Source of the DNA: Peribacillus simplex NBRC 15720 = DSM 1321
GTDB taxonomy: Bacteria; Bacillota; Bacilli; Bacillales; DSM-1321
DNA: 64,000 bases
Direction: 5' to 3'
NCBI RefSeq assembly: GCF_002243645.1
Contig: NZ_CP017704.1
Coordinates: 124,001 to 188,000, forward strand
Under the pieces are notes generated by a model. It saw only the letters and a list, made by a program, of their open reading frames with translations, did no database searches and was not told the DNA's origin. Of this stretch, positions 54,815 through 63,846 are shown in pieces. Every line of letters begins with the position of its first letter. Positions within the stretch are counted from its first letter, which is position 1. Position numbers and translations under genes: made by a program.

Positions 54815-55627
54815 ATGAAAGTGGTGAGGGAAGTTTCAATTTTGCGTTCATTTAGAAAGATCTACCAATTTTTTGCGGATATTCCTTTAAAAAAAGGAGT
54901 GGTTTTGAATTACCGCTACGAGGTAAAAGCTGTAATCGGAACAGGAAGCTACGGTATCATTTATCTTTGCAATGATTTGAAAATGAATGAAAATATAGTG
55001 ATCAAGCAGCTACGGAAAAGTAAACGCCGCAGCAAAAAAGAGCTGAAACAGTTTGAAAATGAAATCTCCATATTGCAAAAGTTAAACCACAAAAACATCC
55101 CCAAATTTCACGAGAAATTTTCACAAGACGGAAATGTTTATTTTGTGATGGATTTCATTGAAGGAGATAATTTAGAAGACCATATTTTCTTGAATCATAT
55201 AACGTTCAATGAGAAAGAGTCTCTATTATTTCTTGATGAGTTGGTCGGATTAGTATCTTATCTACATGACCATGACATTTTCCATCAAGATTTACGTATA
55301 CCAAATATTTTACTTAAGAACCATCAGCCCATTTTGATAGACTTTGGTTTGTCTAAAATGATCGATTCAGCCGATCTCGCAAAAGATTCCATTATGCAGA
55401 TGAAAAGGCAGGATTTTTACGACTTGGGTGAAATGCTCTTATATGTACTTTATACGACGTACGCTTCCAAAAATAAAAAGGCTCTTCCTTGGACAGAAGA
55501 GCTTTCGTTAGAAAAAGAAACCGTGCATATACTGAAAAGGTTATTAACCATCCAAGAACCCTATTCAGATATCAAAGAAATTTCAATGGACCTGCAGGCT
55601 GCATTGAAGTCAATGAAACGGAATTAG
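54815..55627 (+). CDS. Hanks-type serine/threonine protein kinase (YbdM/PrkD-like)
   Basis: A 270-residue soluble kinase. Glycine loop GTGSYGIIY near 43-51, Lys in NIVIKQLRK, alpha-C Glu in FENEISIL, catalytic loop FHQDLRIPNILL (HxD with Gln instead of Arg before Asp, a non-RD kinase) and metal-binding IDFGLSK. No membrane span or PASTA repeats. The start is uncertain: ATG at 54815 has little ribosome site, while an internal TTG ten codons on follows GTGAGGGAAG. Its stop codon overlaps the stop of a convergent Ser/Arg-rich mini-gene. Confidence 0.85.
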   Translation: MKVVREVSILRSFRKIYQFFADIPLKKGVVLNYRYEVKAVIGTGSYGIIYLCNDLKMNENIVIKQLRKSKRRSKKELKQFENEISILQKLNHKNIPKFHEKFSQDGNVYFVMDFIEGDNLEDHIFLNHITFNEKESLLFLDELVGLVSYLHDHDIFHQDLRIPNILLKNHQPILIDFGLSKMIDSADLAKDSIMQMKRQDFYDLGEMLLYVLYTTYASKNKKALPWTEELSLEKETVHILKRLLTIQEPYSDIKEISMDLQAALKSMKRN

Positions 55628-55791
55628 CTGCTACTGCCACGCCCCTTTCTCTTGTAGCGATCACTTCCACTCATGGGATATCTTTTATACCCGCGGCTGC
55701 TGCTACTGCTGCCTCGGCGATAATGACCATGTCTTCGCTCACTGCTGCCTTGGGAAAGCTGTTTGATTTTTTTCATAATTTTTTTCAGCAT
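55624..55791 (-). CDS. small Ser/Arg/Lys-rich basic protein
   Basis: A 55-residue protein: MLKKIMKKIKQLSQGSSERR, then HGHYRRGSSSSSRGYKRY and SGSDRYKRKGRGSSS at the end. Strong ribosome site AGAGGTGAAAGAT before ATG supports it as real. No family is recognised. The composition recalls the phosphorylated Ser/Lys/Arg tracts of spore coat proteins such as CotG. It ends tail-to-tail with the kinase gene, sharing two bases of the stop codons, so it could be a kinase substrate; that is inference. Confidence 0.72.
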   Translation of the reverse strand: MLKKIMKKIKQLSQGSSERRHGHYRRGSSSSSRGYKRYPMSGSDRYKRKGRGSSS

Positions 55792-56025
55792 ATCTTTCAC
55801 CTCTTTTATTTTGGTTTTAAAGCTTGTTATTCATTTAGCCTAACATAGTCACAGTATAAACCTTATTAATAAGTACTATAATTTTTTTTCATTTATGTTA
55901 CATTCCATTACTGCTTACTTTTTTCATGGAGTGGGTTTATTTCATTGTTGGTCAAATGATTCCTTCCATTGAAAATGACTATATTAAAGAGAAGAACCAC
56001 CGTTAAATTGAACAGTGGTCCTCTT

Positions 56026-56416
56026 CTACTTGGTGGAGTCATTAGGTATGCCTTGCTGTTTCATTTTGAAGGAAGGTTCTACATAAATGGAATATATCAA
56101 AACAATTATTGACCAAATCACATTTCCAATAAAAGGCTGTTGATTGTGTAAAAAAAACAAAGTCAAACTAATCACTCCGAACAGGAATCAGCCTTAATCC
56201 CCACATTTCTAACCTCATATATCCATAGACCATCACGATGGATATAAGGGCCACTAATACTCTAAATAAGCGCTCTGGTATATCAGCTAATCCAAACCTT
56301 GTCACCAACCCTATTTGATTGGCATTAGAATCATAGAAAATTGATGTAAACAGTAAAATGACCGCACCAAATATATAAAAATAACCAATTAAAGAAACTC
56401 CTAATGGCCTTTTCAT
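56026..56416 (-). pseudogene. small membrane protein with a frameshift
   Basis: Starts MKRPLGVSLIGYFYIFGAVILL with two clear spans up to YGYMRLEMWGLRL, then hits a stop at 56168. One base out of phase the reading continues as LFGVISLTLFFLHNQQPF, a third span around NVIWSIIVLIYSIYVE and a stop at 56026. The two halves fit one four-span protein of about 130 residues, so an indel lies near 56180-56195. ATG at 56416 is preferred over an in-frame start seven codons upstream. Function unknown. Could be a sequencing error. Confidence 0.7.
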
Positions 56417-56573
56417 AAATATATCCCGCCTCACCAAAACAGCAAATTACTTATCGATATTTACCATTTCAGTTAATAATTGTAATTATAGAATAGCATA
56501 ATCCGGGTTAATTGAAAATAATCTGCCGTTTTACGAATCCCCCTGCTCAAAAATGAAAATCAGGCAGTAAACA

Positions 56574-56609
56574 AAAAAACCTGGCGAATATTTCATCGCC
56601 AGGTTTTTC
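56574..56609 (-). terminator. hup terminator
   Basis: Stem AACCTGGCGA / TCGCCAGGTT followed on the minus strand by TTTTTTTG. Confidence 0.85.
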
Positions 56610-56620
56610 TTCGTTCATTT

Positions 56621-56893
56621 TTATTTTACAGCTTCTTTTAATTCCTTACCTGCTTTAAAAGCGGGTACTTTACTAGCTGCAATTTGTATTTCTTCGCCAG
56701 TTTGCGGGTTTCTTCCTGTACGAGCAGCTCGGTCACGCACTTCAAATGTACCAAAACCAACTAATTGGATTTTTTCTTCTTTAGCAAGTGTAGCCGTGAT
56801 TGTTTCAAACAATGCGTCCACTACTTTTTTTGCGTCGTCTTTTGTCAGTTCAGCTTGTGCTGCAACACTGCTCACTAATTCTGTTTTATTCAT
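56621..56893 (-). CDS. hup: DNA-binding protein HU
   Basis: A 90-residue histone-like protein: [40 protein letters not shown] with the DNA-intercalating RNPQTG arm, and [12 protein letters not shown]. Binds DNA without sequence preference and compacts the nucleoid. Length is the family standard. It stands alone here next to the cobalamin operon; whether it is the main HBsu or a second copy cannot be told from this window. Confidence 0.95.
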   Translation of the reverse strand: MNKTELVSSVAAQAELTKDDAKKVVDALFETITATLAKEEKIQLVGFGTFEVRDRAARTGRNPQTGEEIQIAASKVPAFKAGKELKEAVK

Positions 56894-57069
56894 ATGAACA
56901 CCTCATCCTTTTATTTTGTATAAAGTATGTAGAGAAGACAACATAACATATCTTGTATGCCTCTGTCACTTAATATGGCCAAATAAAAGGAATTGTAGCT
57001 CTAAATTGATCTTTTTTGAAGATAAAAGGGCTTTGATTAGCATTAACCTAAGCACTGTCTGACTCTTGT

Positions 57070-58587
57070 TCAACTTTCTGTAGTTTCCAGCTGCAGCCAT
57101 TGATAGATGGTATCCATATCAATGTTTTCTTCTAAATGGGAAGCCAAGAGATTATACGCTTCCTCCCTACGCTCCGAGTCGCTTTGAACGTTTTCCTTCA
57201 CTTCATCCAACCCCTTGTTCCGTCGAATTTGGTTAACTAGTAATCTAGTGAACAAGCGATTATGGAATATCCCATGAAGATATGTTCCCATTACTTTGTT
57301 GTCATTGGAAATGGCTCCATCCTCTCTTCCATCCTTCAATAAAAGAAAGGGCCTTACTTGTGACTTCAATGTCGTTCTGCCTAAATGTATTTCGAAACCG
57401 TTAAGATTCATTTGACCTTCCATTATCCCAGCAGAAAGAACACCTTCCATTTGTACCGTTTTCTTTTCTGCTTGAAATACGGTTTCCACCGGAAGAAGCG
57501 AGAGCCCTTCTGCGTTCTCACCGTCACCTTCGACCGCGTCAGGATCGAAAAGTTTGGTCCCTAGCATTTGAAAACCGCCGCATATACCGAATATCAACGT
57601 TCCTTGTTTCCGCAGTTCATTGATGGCCCTACCCAACCCCATACGATTCAACCACTCTAAATCTTCCATCGTGTTTTTTGTACCCGGCAAAATAAGAAGA
57701 TCGGGATTACCTAACTCATGGACACTGCTTACTAGGCGGACACCTACTCCGGGTTCATCGAAAAAAGGATCCACATCTGTAAAATTGGAGATCCGCGGAA
57801 ATCTCAAGACGGCTACATCGATCGGAAACTCAGCCTTTTTAGGTTTTTTAAAACGTAAGGAAGAGAGTGCTAGTGAATCTTCAGCTTCAATATTCACGTC
57901 TAGATAGGGCAGCACCCCGAGAACCGGAATCCCGGTTTCCTTTTCCACCCATTCAATGCCATCGTCCAACAATTCACGCATGCCACGAAATTTATTGATG
58001 ATGATCCCCTTTACACGATCTCGTTCATCTTGATCCAATAAGGCAAGTGTCCCGATGATGGACGCAAATACTCCACCACGATCAATATCAGCCACTAAAA
58101 TGACAGCCGCATCCGTAAGTTTAGCCATTCGCATATTCGCAATATCCCGGTCCTTAAGGTTAATTTCAGCCGGACTTCCTGCCCCTTCGAGTACGATGAT
58201 GTCATATTCATCTTGAAGTTTTTCCACCGATTTACGGATAATGGGCATGGCCTCCTGGACAAATTGAGACCGATAGCTTTTTGCATTCATATCAAGAAAA
58301 TGCTTTCCGTGCACGATGACTTCCGAAACCATATCCTGCTTCGGTTTCAGTAATATCGGATTCATATCGGTCGTTGCTGTGATCCGTGCTGCTTCCGCCT
58401 GTACTCCCTGAGCCCGTCCGATTTCACCGCCATCCAAGGTTACATAAGAATTCAAAGCCATGTTTTGTGATTTGAATGGGACAACACGTAATCCTTTATT
58501 GGAAAAGACCCGGCAAAATGCCGTACAAATCAAGCTTTTCCCTACATCAGATGACGTCCCTTGTATCATAATGGATCGTGCCTTCAT
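57070..58587 (-). CDS. cobQ: cobyric acid synthase CobQ/CbiP
   Basis: A 505-residue glutamine-dependent amidotransferase that amidates four side chains of adenosylcobyrinate a,c-diamide. ATP loop IQGTSSDVGKSLICTAF near residue 8; class I glutaminase Cys in FGICGGFQMLG near 330 and His in YLHGIFHN. ATG at 58587 follows GGGGGTGAGCGTA; an upstream GTG is possible. Last gene of the cobalamin operon; no clear terminator follows. Confidence 0.95.
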   Translation of the reverse strand: MKARSIMIQGTSSDVGKSLICTAFCRVFSNKGLRVVPFKSQNMALNSYVTLDGGEIGRAQGVQAEAARITATTDMNPILLKPKQDMVSEVIVHGKHFLDMNAKSYRSQFVQEAMPIIRKSVEKLQDEYDIIVLEGAGSPAEINLKDRDIANMRMAKLTDAAVILVADIDRGGVFASIIGTLALLDQDERDRVKGIIINKFRGMRELLDDGIEWVEKETGIPVLGVLPYLDVNIEAEDSLALSSLRFKKPKKAEFPIDVAVLRFPRISNFTDVDPFFDEPGVGVRLVSSVHELGNPDLLILPGTKNTMEDLEWLNRMGLGRAINELRKQGTLIFGICGGFQMLGTKLFDPDAVEGDGENAEGLSLLPVETVFQAEKKTVQMEGVLSAGIMEGQMNLNGFEIHLGRTTLKSQVRPFLLLKDGREDGAISNDNKVMGTYLHGIFHNRLFTRLLVNQIRRNKGLDEVKENVQSDSERREEAYNLLASHLEENIDMDTIYQWLQLETTES

Positions 58588-58599
58588 TACGCTCACCCC

Positions 58600-59136
58600 C
58601 TAAAACTCTAATCCTTTGACAGCGCCGATACCCTCGTCATAATAATGTTTGGTCGCCTCAATCGATGAAACCAAATCCGCCATTTCCATCAGCCCTGGTT
58701 TGGCATCCCTACCGGTAATGACTATATGCATATGGGCGGGACGATTTCGAATGGCATCGATGACTTCAGCCAATGGCAAGACATCTTCAATCGGAAATTT
58801 GGAGATCGCTAACGCATTGTTCAACTCATCCAAAACAAGTAAATCAATGCCTGGATCACTAAGGGCCAGTTTCGCCTTTTCCCATGCTAACGCTAATGCT
58901 CTGCGATGCTCTTCTGGAGTTTTGGTCCACGTAAAACCAATACCTAGCTGTTCCATTTCAACTCCTAATTTTCTCAAAGCCAATGCTTCCCCATATGTAC
59001 GCTCAGGAGATTTTATGAACTGAAGGTATTTGACATTCATTCCTCTGCCGATGGCCCTTAAAGTCACCCCTAATGAGGCAGTCGTTTTCCCTTTCCCGTT
59101 CCCTGTATAAATAAGCATTAATCCTCTGCGTGCCAC
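58600..59136 (-). CDS. cobO: cob(I)yrinic acid a,c-diamide adenosyltransferase (BtuR/CobO type)
   Basis: A 178-residue CobA-type ATP:corrinoid adenosyltransferase: P-loop IYTGNGKGKTTASLG near 8-22, VLDELNNALA and ITGRDAKPGLMEMADLVS. It attaches the upper 5'-deoxyadenosyl ligand. Position after cbiY matches btuR in the B. megaterium cobI operon. Confidence 0.95.
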   Translation of the reverse strand: MARRGLMLIYTGNGKGKTTASLGVTLRAIGRGMNVKYLQFIKSPERTYGEALALRKLGVEMEQLGIGFTWTKTPEEHRRALALAWEKAKLALSDPGIDLLVLDELNNALAISKFPIEDVLPLAEVIDAIRNRPAHMHIVITGRDAKPGLMEMADLVSSIEATKHYYDEGIGAVKGLEF

Positions 59137-59150
59137 TCACTCACCTACCT

Positions 59151-59714
59151 TCATAGCCAAACTGTTTTTTCTATGTATGAAGTCCTTTTAGTAGCAGGAA
59201 CCGGTTGATCTCCTTTAGGGTATCCGACAAAAATGGTGCCGATCACTTTTTTATTTTCCGGTGAACCGATAAATTCGTGCAGGCGTTCATCCCTGACAAG
59301 ACCCACTCCTCTAGTGCGCCAAACGAATCCAAGACCAAGTTCTTTTGCCGCAAGCCACATCGAATGGACGGCACAACAAGAAGCGAATACATTGTCTTCG
59401 GATGAATCTGGATCCTCAGGCAAAATATCAGAAGTCACGACAATGATAAGTGGTGTCGTCTTTACAACTTCAAGTGAACTTTCCATCAATTTTGGTTTGG
59501 TCGGGAAGCGTTCAAGTAAATACCTTTCTGCCAATCTTTCATAACGGTGCTTCGCTTCTCCTTTGATTACATAAAAACTCCAAGGTTCACGCAATCGGTC
59601 GTTAGGAGCATAGGTAGCCGCTTCCAATAACTGCCTGATTTTTTGGTCTTCCACTTCTTTTTCTTCGTAATTCCTTATTGCCCGGCGTTCCTTCAATTCT
59701 TGAATGATGGACAT
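59151..59714 (-). CDS. cbiY: nitroreductase-family flavoprotein, CbiY position
   Basis: A 187-residue FMN nitroreductase fold: ELKERRAIRNYEEKEVEDQ, APNDRLREPWSFYVI, FASCCAVHSMWLAAKELGLG and the terminal YPKGDQPVPATKRTS. In B. megaterium the gene at this place (after cysG-A, before btuR) is cbiY, of uncertain function. Related BluB enzymes make the lower-ligand base, but the BluB signature is not clear here. Its start overlaps the SUMT gene by 22 bases. Confidence 0.75.
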   Translation of the reverse strand: MSIIQELKERRAIRNYEEKEVEDQKIRQLLEAATYAPNDRLREPWSFYVIKGEAKHRYERLAERYLLERFPTKPKLMESSLEVVKTTPLIIVVTSDILPEDPDSSEDNVFASCCAVHSMWLAAKELGLGFVWRTRGVGLVRDERLHEFIGSPENKKVIGTIFVGYPKGDQPVPATKRTSYIEKTVWL

Positions 59715-60502
59715 TCCGATTCATTCCCTTCAATAATGGACTCTGATTCAATCACTCTTTCAAACCATTGGATTTTTTCTCTTAATTGGACGACATCCCC
59801 TACTAGAAAGATTGACGGATTTTGAATTTCTTCTTTTACAGCCTTCAAAGAAATCGAACTCAAAGTACCGGTGATTGTCCTTTGTTTATCTGTCGTGCCC
59901 CATTCAATGACGGCCACTGGCGTTTTACCATCCCTGCCATGCTCCATCAACTTTTCACAGATAAACGGCATATTACCTATCCCCATATAAAAGGCGATAG
60001 TATCAATGCCTTGAGCCAATGCCTGCCAATTCAGGTTATCCTGCCCCTTGTAATCACGGCCATGGCCTGTCACAATGGCATAACTTGAGGCATGTTCACG
60101 GTGTGTTACCGGGATGCCTGCATAAGCCGGTGCTGCGATTCCAGCTGTGATTCCTGGGACGATATCATATTCAATCCCATTAGCAGCCAGTATCTCTGCT
60201 TCCTCACCGCCCCGCCCAAAGACAAATGGATCTCCCCCCTTAAGACGGGTGACGTTTTTACCCTGTAAGGCTTTTTCCACTAAAAGTTCATGTATTTCAT
60301 TTTGAATGAGATGATGTTTCCCTGGTGATTTCCCGCAATACACCAGTTCTGCATCTTCTTTTGCATAGGTTAATAGTTCTGGATTGACAAGCCTGTCATA
60401 TGCAATGACATCCGCCTTTTGGATACATTCCAGTCCATATACCGTAATCAGTTTCGGATCTCCGGGACCCGCACCGACCAGATGAACTTTTCCCGGTTTC
60501 AT
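59693..60502 (-). CDS. cobA: uroporphyrinogen-III C-methyltransferase (SUMT)
   Basis: A 269-residue SAM methyltransferase that makes precorrin-2. VHLVGAGPGDPKLITVYG at the N-terminus, RLKGGDPFVFGRGGEEAEIL near 85 and GIPVTHREHASSYAIVTGH near 130 are the SUMT signatures. It lacks the CysG oxidase/chelatase half, so precorrin-2 must be handled elsewhere. Corresponds to cysG-A of the B. megaterium operon. Confidence 0.95.
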   Translation of the reverse strand: MKPGKVHLVGAGPGDPKLITVYGLECIQKADVIAYDRLVNPELLTYAKEDAELVYCGKSPGKHHLIQNEIHELLVEKALQGKNVTRLKGGDPFVFGRGGEEAEILAANGIEYDIVPGITAGIAAPAYAGIPVTHREHASSYAIVTGHGRDYKGQDNLNWQALAQGIDTIAFYMGIGNMPFICEKLMEHGRDGKTPVAVIEWGTTDKQRTITGTLSSISLKAVKEEIQNPSIFLVGDVVQLREKIQWFERVIESESIIEGNESECPSFKN

Positions 60503-60516
60503 GCTAGCTCCTCCTC

Positions 60517-61932
60517 TTAATCTTCAAAAAATACCTTTTCCTTGTTGATAGTTTCATGGGTTGATCTGTTTTTTTGTTTTAAGCAAGCATCGATCCAGTT
60601 CTTTGCAAGTGTTGGATTAGAAGCAAAATGAAAGTGAGTATACCCAGCAACAAGGTTACCTAAAACACACCCCTCTTGTTTCGAACCAAATCTGCCTTTG
60701 GCTTCATAAGCATGTGTAAGATCATCATCCGCTTCAAATGTCGAGTAGTGGAACTCATGACCTTTTGCCTGTTCAATTTCATTGATCAAAAAATTGCTTG
60801 AAGTTCCTGTAATTTCACGATACCCAAGTGCCGCAAGCTTTTTCTGCATTTTAATCCTGCCTGGTATCATTCCTGCCATCTGATGTGTTTCTCCTGAAGT
60901 TGTTTCAATCGATTTGCTCAAAAACATGAAACCGCCACATTCCGCTAGAGTCGGCATCCCCATTTCAATGGAGCTTCTTATGGATCTGATAGCACCCACG
61001 TTACGGGAAAGTTCATCTGCAAATTCCTCAGGAAAACCGCCTCCAAGGTATAAACCATCTGCATCCGATGGAACTTCTTCTCCTTTTAATGGTGAAAAAT
61101 ATTTGATGTTCGCCCCATTTGCTTCAAGCAACTCAAGGTTTTCCTGATAATAAAAATTGAAGGCTGCATCTTTTGCGACGGCAATGCACACGTCCTTTTC
61201 ATTTTGGGGTTGAAATATATTTGAGTTTCCACTGGAAACGGCGCTTGTCTTGGACAACCGGTACAACTGATCGATATCGATCGTTTCCATGACTAATTGT
61301 GCCAGCTTATCGAAAAACGGGTTTAGTTCCCCGCGTTCAATAGCAGGAATTAAACCCAAATGACGGCTAGGAATATCAATATCCATTTCCCGCTTCATAT
61401 AACCCAGCACCGGTACATTGCATTCTTGCTCAATGGCTTCTTTGACAATTTTGTAATGGCCTGCACTTCCCACTTGATTGGCAATGACCCCTATGATGTT
61501 CGGACCGGTCGAAAAATCCTGAAAGCCTTTTACAATGGCAGCTGCACTCCGTGCCATGCTGGCACAATTGACTACCAATAGGACAGGGCTTTGCGTGATG
61601 ATGCTGATTTCAGCCGTCGATCCTGTATTGGATAAAGGACTTTTGCCGTCGAAGAAGCCCATGACTCCTTCGATGATCGATATATCAGCTCCGGTACCTG
61701 CTTTGTTAAGGATTTCCAGGACAGTGTCATGTTCGAACATCCAACTGTCAAGATTGCGTGAAATCCGTCCTGTAACTGCGGTATGATAAGTAGGATCAAT
61801 ATAGTCAGGACCACATTTGAACCCCTGAACAGTATAGCCTTTCTTCTGGAGGGCTGCCATGATGCCGATGGTCAATGTCGTTTTACCGACACCGCTTCCG
61901 GTACCCGCAATTACCAATCTTCTATCGTTCAT
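60517..61932 (-). CDS. cbiA: cobyrinic acid a,c-diamide synthase CbiA
   Basis: A 471-residue glutamine amidotransferase for the a and c carboxylates. ATP loop AGTGSGVGKTTLTIG near residue 8; glutaminase Cys in LAECGGFMFLS near 340; His in GYTHFHFASNP near the end. ATG at 61932 follows AAGGAGGGAGAAACAAAT, which rules out the upstream in-frame codon. Confidence 0.94.
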   Translation of the reverse strand: MNDRRLVIAGTGSGVGKTTLTIGIMAALQKKGYTVQGFKCGPDYIDPTYHTAVTGRISRNLDSWMFEHDTVLEILNKAGTGADISIIEGVMGFFDGKSPLSNTGSTAEISIITQSPVLLVVNCASMARSAAAIVKGFQDFSTGPNIIGVIANQVGSAGHYKIVKEAIEQECNVPVLGYMKREMDIDIPSRHLGLIPAIERGELNPFFDKLAQLVMETIDIDQLYRLSKTSAVSSGNSNIFQPQNEKDVCIAVAKDAAFNFYYQENLELLEANGANIKYFSPLKGEEVPSDADGLYLGGGFPEEFADELSRNVGAIRSIRSSIEMGMPTLAECGGFMFLSKSIETTSGETHQMAGMIPGRIKMQKKLAALGYREITGTSSNFLINEIEQAKGHEFHYSTFEADDDLTHAYEAKGRFGSKQEGCVLGNLVAGYTHFHFASNPTLAKNWIDACLKQKNRSTHETINKEKVFFED

Positions 61933-61948
61933 ATTTGTTTCTCCCTCC

Positions 61949-63073
61949 TTAAAAAGGAATGATCCCAACTGATATGGTTACGTTCCCCGATTTTTTCTTA
62001 ACTAGCTCCAATTGATCAGCTTTAGTATAAATCCTCACAGCCGGTTCACTCACACCATATGCACCTGTGTATTTAAATACAGTATCGGATGGCGCTTCGA
62101 TTTTGGCTTGATTAAGCTCTTCCGGTTCATAATGCACGAATTCCCAGCCATATTTTTCAACTACTTCAATCAAGCCGATTTCGTCTTTCTTTATGGAAAT
62201 TGTACAGAGCGCTTTAACGCTTTTTAAGGAAAACGATAATTCGGCTAGTGTTTCTGCAATCACCTGCTCAATTTCAGCAGCCGCTGTTCCCCTATTGCAC
62301 CCGATACCGAGAGCAATGACTTTTGGACGATATACGATCCCATTTTCCAGGATCCTCTTTTCTGATTGGCTAAGCATGCGGTGAGTCACGACCAGAGCTG
62401 CTTGCGGCTTTGCTTGAAGCGCTTCTTCAATGGATGGGTATACGATTATTCGTTCAGGTAATGCCGTTTCATAATGCCACCAGTTCCGTTCACCTGACTC
62501 CTGTACAACGGCAACATGCTCTTCATTTACAACGGACGCACTTACTGGCGTCAATTTTTCTGCGGAATCCCAAATCCAACCGAAGCGCTGGCCGAATAAG
62601 TCGACAGGAATCGTTTTTTGTACATCCGAAGCCGTGGTGATTATAGCTTTTGCATCAAGTGCTGCAGCCACTTCCTTAGTCAGTTCATTTGCTCCTCCCA
62701 GATGTCCTGACAGTACACTGATGACATTTTCCCCTTTATCATCAATGACAACCACACCTGGATCCGTTTTCTTATCCTTCAAAATTGGTGCAATCATCCT
62801 GACTACTGCCCCGAGTGAAATAATTAAAATGATTCCTTTATATTCCTTGAATAAAGCTGGTAATAGCATACGGACACTGCCCGAAAAAAGCTGGATCTGT
62901 TTATGCTCTTCGTCCCCTTTTTCAAACTTGCTCATGTAATATAGATCGGAATTCGAAAAAACGGTATGTAATTTTCGTGCCAGCTCGACACCATGCTTTG
63001 TAATCGCCACGATTGCATAAGTATGAGACCGTTTAATGGGAGCAAGTTCCGCTTCTTTCAATTCAATGATCAT
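61949..63073 (-). CDS. cbiG: cobalt-precorrin-5A hydrolase CbiG
   Basis: A 374-residue CbiG: central LISLGAVVRMIAPILKDKKTDP and VISVLSGHLGGANELTKEVA, and C-terminal ALGIGCNRGTAAAEIEQVI. It opens the delta-lactone and releases acetaldehyde in the oxygen-independent route, which shows that this operon is of the anaerobic (cobalt-early) type. ATGA overlap with cbiF. Confidence 0.93.
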   Translation of the reverse strand: MIIELKEAELAPIKRSHTYAIVAITKHGVELARKLHTVFSNSDLYYMSKFEKGDEEHKQIQLFSGSVRMLLPALFKEYKGIILIISLGAVVRMIAPILKDKKTDPGVVVIDDKGENVISVLSGHLGGANELTKEVAAALDAKAIITTASDVQKTIPVDLFGQRFGWIWDSAEKLTPVSASVVNEEHVAVVQESGERNWWHYETALPERIIVYPSIEEALQAKPQAALVVTHRMLSQSEKRILENGIVYRPKVIALGIGCNRGTAAAEIEQVIAETLAELSFSLKSVKALCTISIKKDEIGLIEVVEKYGWEFVHYEPEELNQAKIEAPSDTVFKYTGAYGVSEPAVRIYTKADQLELVKKKSGNVTISVGIIPF

Positions 63074-63846
63074 GGCTTAACACCTTTTCTGAAACCGTGG
63101 GTAAAACTCGCATCATAAAGTTTGGAACGGTATTCATCTTTATCATGAATGGTAGGGTCTAACGCCCATCCAGCCAAAATCATCGCATGCTTGCGGATAC
63201 CATTTTGACGCATATCATCATCTAAGTTCACTAACGTGGTTCGGACAATTTTTTGGTCCGGCCATGTTGCCCGTTGAATGACTGCTACCGGAGTATCATC
63301 CTTCCAACCGGCTTCCTGGAGTTCTTTAACGATTTTTTTGGTCAAGGTCGCACTCAAGAATAGGGCAATCGTACAGTGATGACTTGCCAAATCACGTAAC
63401 TTCTCAAATTCCGGAACAGGCGTACGTCCTTCAGCCCTCGTTAATATGAGTGTCTGAGTTAAATCAGGGATGGTCAACTCTGCTCCTATTGCCGCTGCTG
63501 AGGCAAATACCGAACTTACGCCAGGTATCACCTCATAACCAATACCCTCTTTCTTCAATAAGACAATTTGTTCCATGATTGCGCCGTACATGGCAGGATC
63601 CCCTGTATGGATTCTTGCAACCATCTTTCCTTCTTTAACACGCTCAACCATGATGCCAACAATTTCTTCCAAATGCATTCCAGCTGTTTTTAGCACCTCG
63701 GCATCGGGTTTTGCCTTAGCAATCAATTCTTCATTCACTAATGAATCCGTATATAAAATAACATCAGCCGTTTGAAGAATGTTCAATCCTTTTACAGTAA
63801 TCAAATCCGGGTCACCTGGGCCAGCACCTACAATATATATCTTCAT
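63070..63846 (-). CDS. cbiF: cobalt-precorrin-4 C11-methyltransferase CbiF
   Basis: A 258-residue SAM methyltransferase: KIYIVGAGPGDPDLITVKG at the N-terminus, ARIHTGDPAMYGAIMEQ near 82 and GVSSVFASAAAIGAELTIP near 107, the CbiF/CobM pattern. Methylates C-11. Start codon overlaps the stop of the upstream gene (ATGA). Confidence 0.94.
   Translation of the reverse strand: MKIYIVGAGPGDPDLITVKGLNILQTADVILYTDSLVNEELIAKAKPDAEVLKTAGMHLEEIVGIMVERVKEGKMVARIHTGDPAMYGAIMEQIVLLKKEGIGYEVIPGVSSVFASAAAIGAELTIPDLTQTLILTRAEGRTPVPEFEKLRDLASHHCTIALFLSATLTKKIVKELQEAGWKDDTPVAVIQRATWPDQKIVRTTLVNLDDDMRQNGIRKHAMILAGWALDPTIHDKDEYRSKLYDASFTHGFRKGVKP

Noticed and set aside
55991-56028. Inverted repeat AGAAGAACCAC / GTGGTCCTCTTCT as a terminator
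   Set aside because: The stem has mismatches, a long loop and no T tract on either strand, and it overlaps the end of the frameshifted membrane protein.
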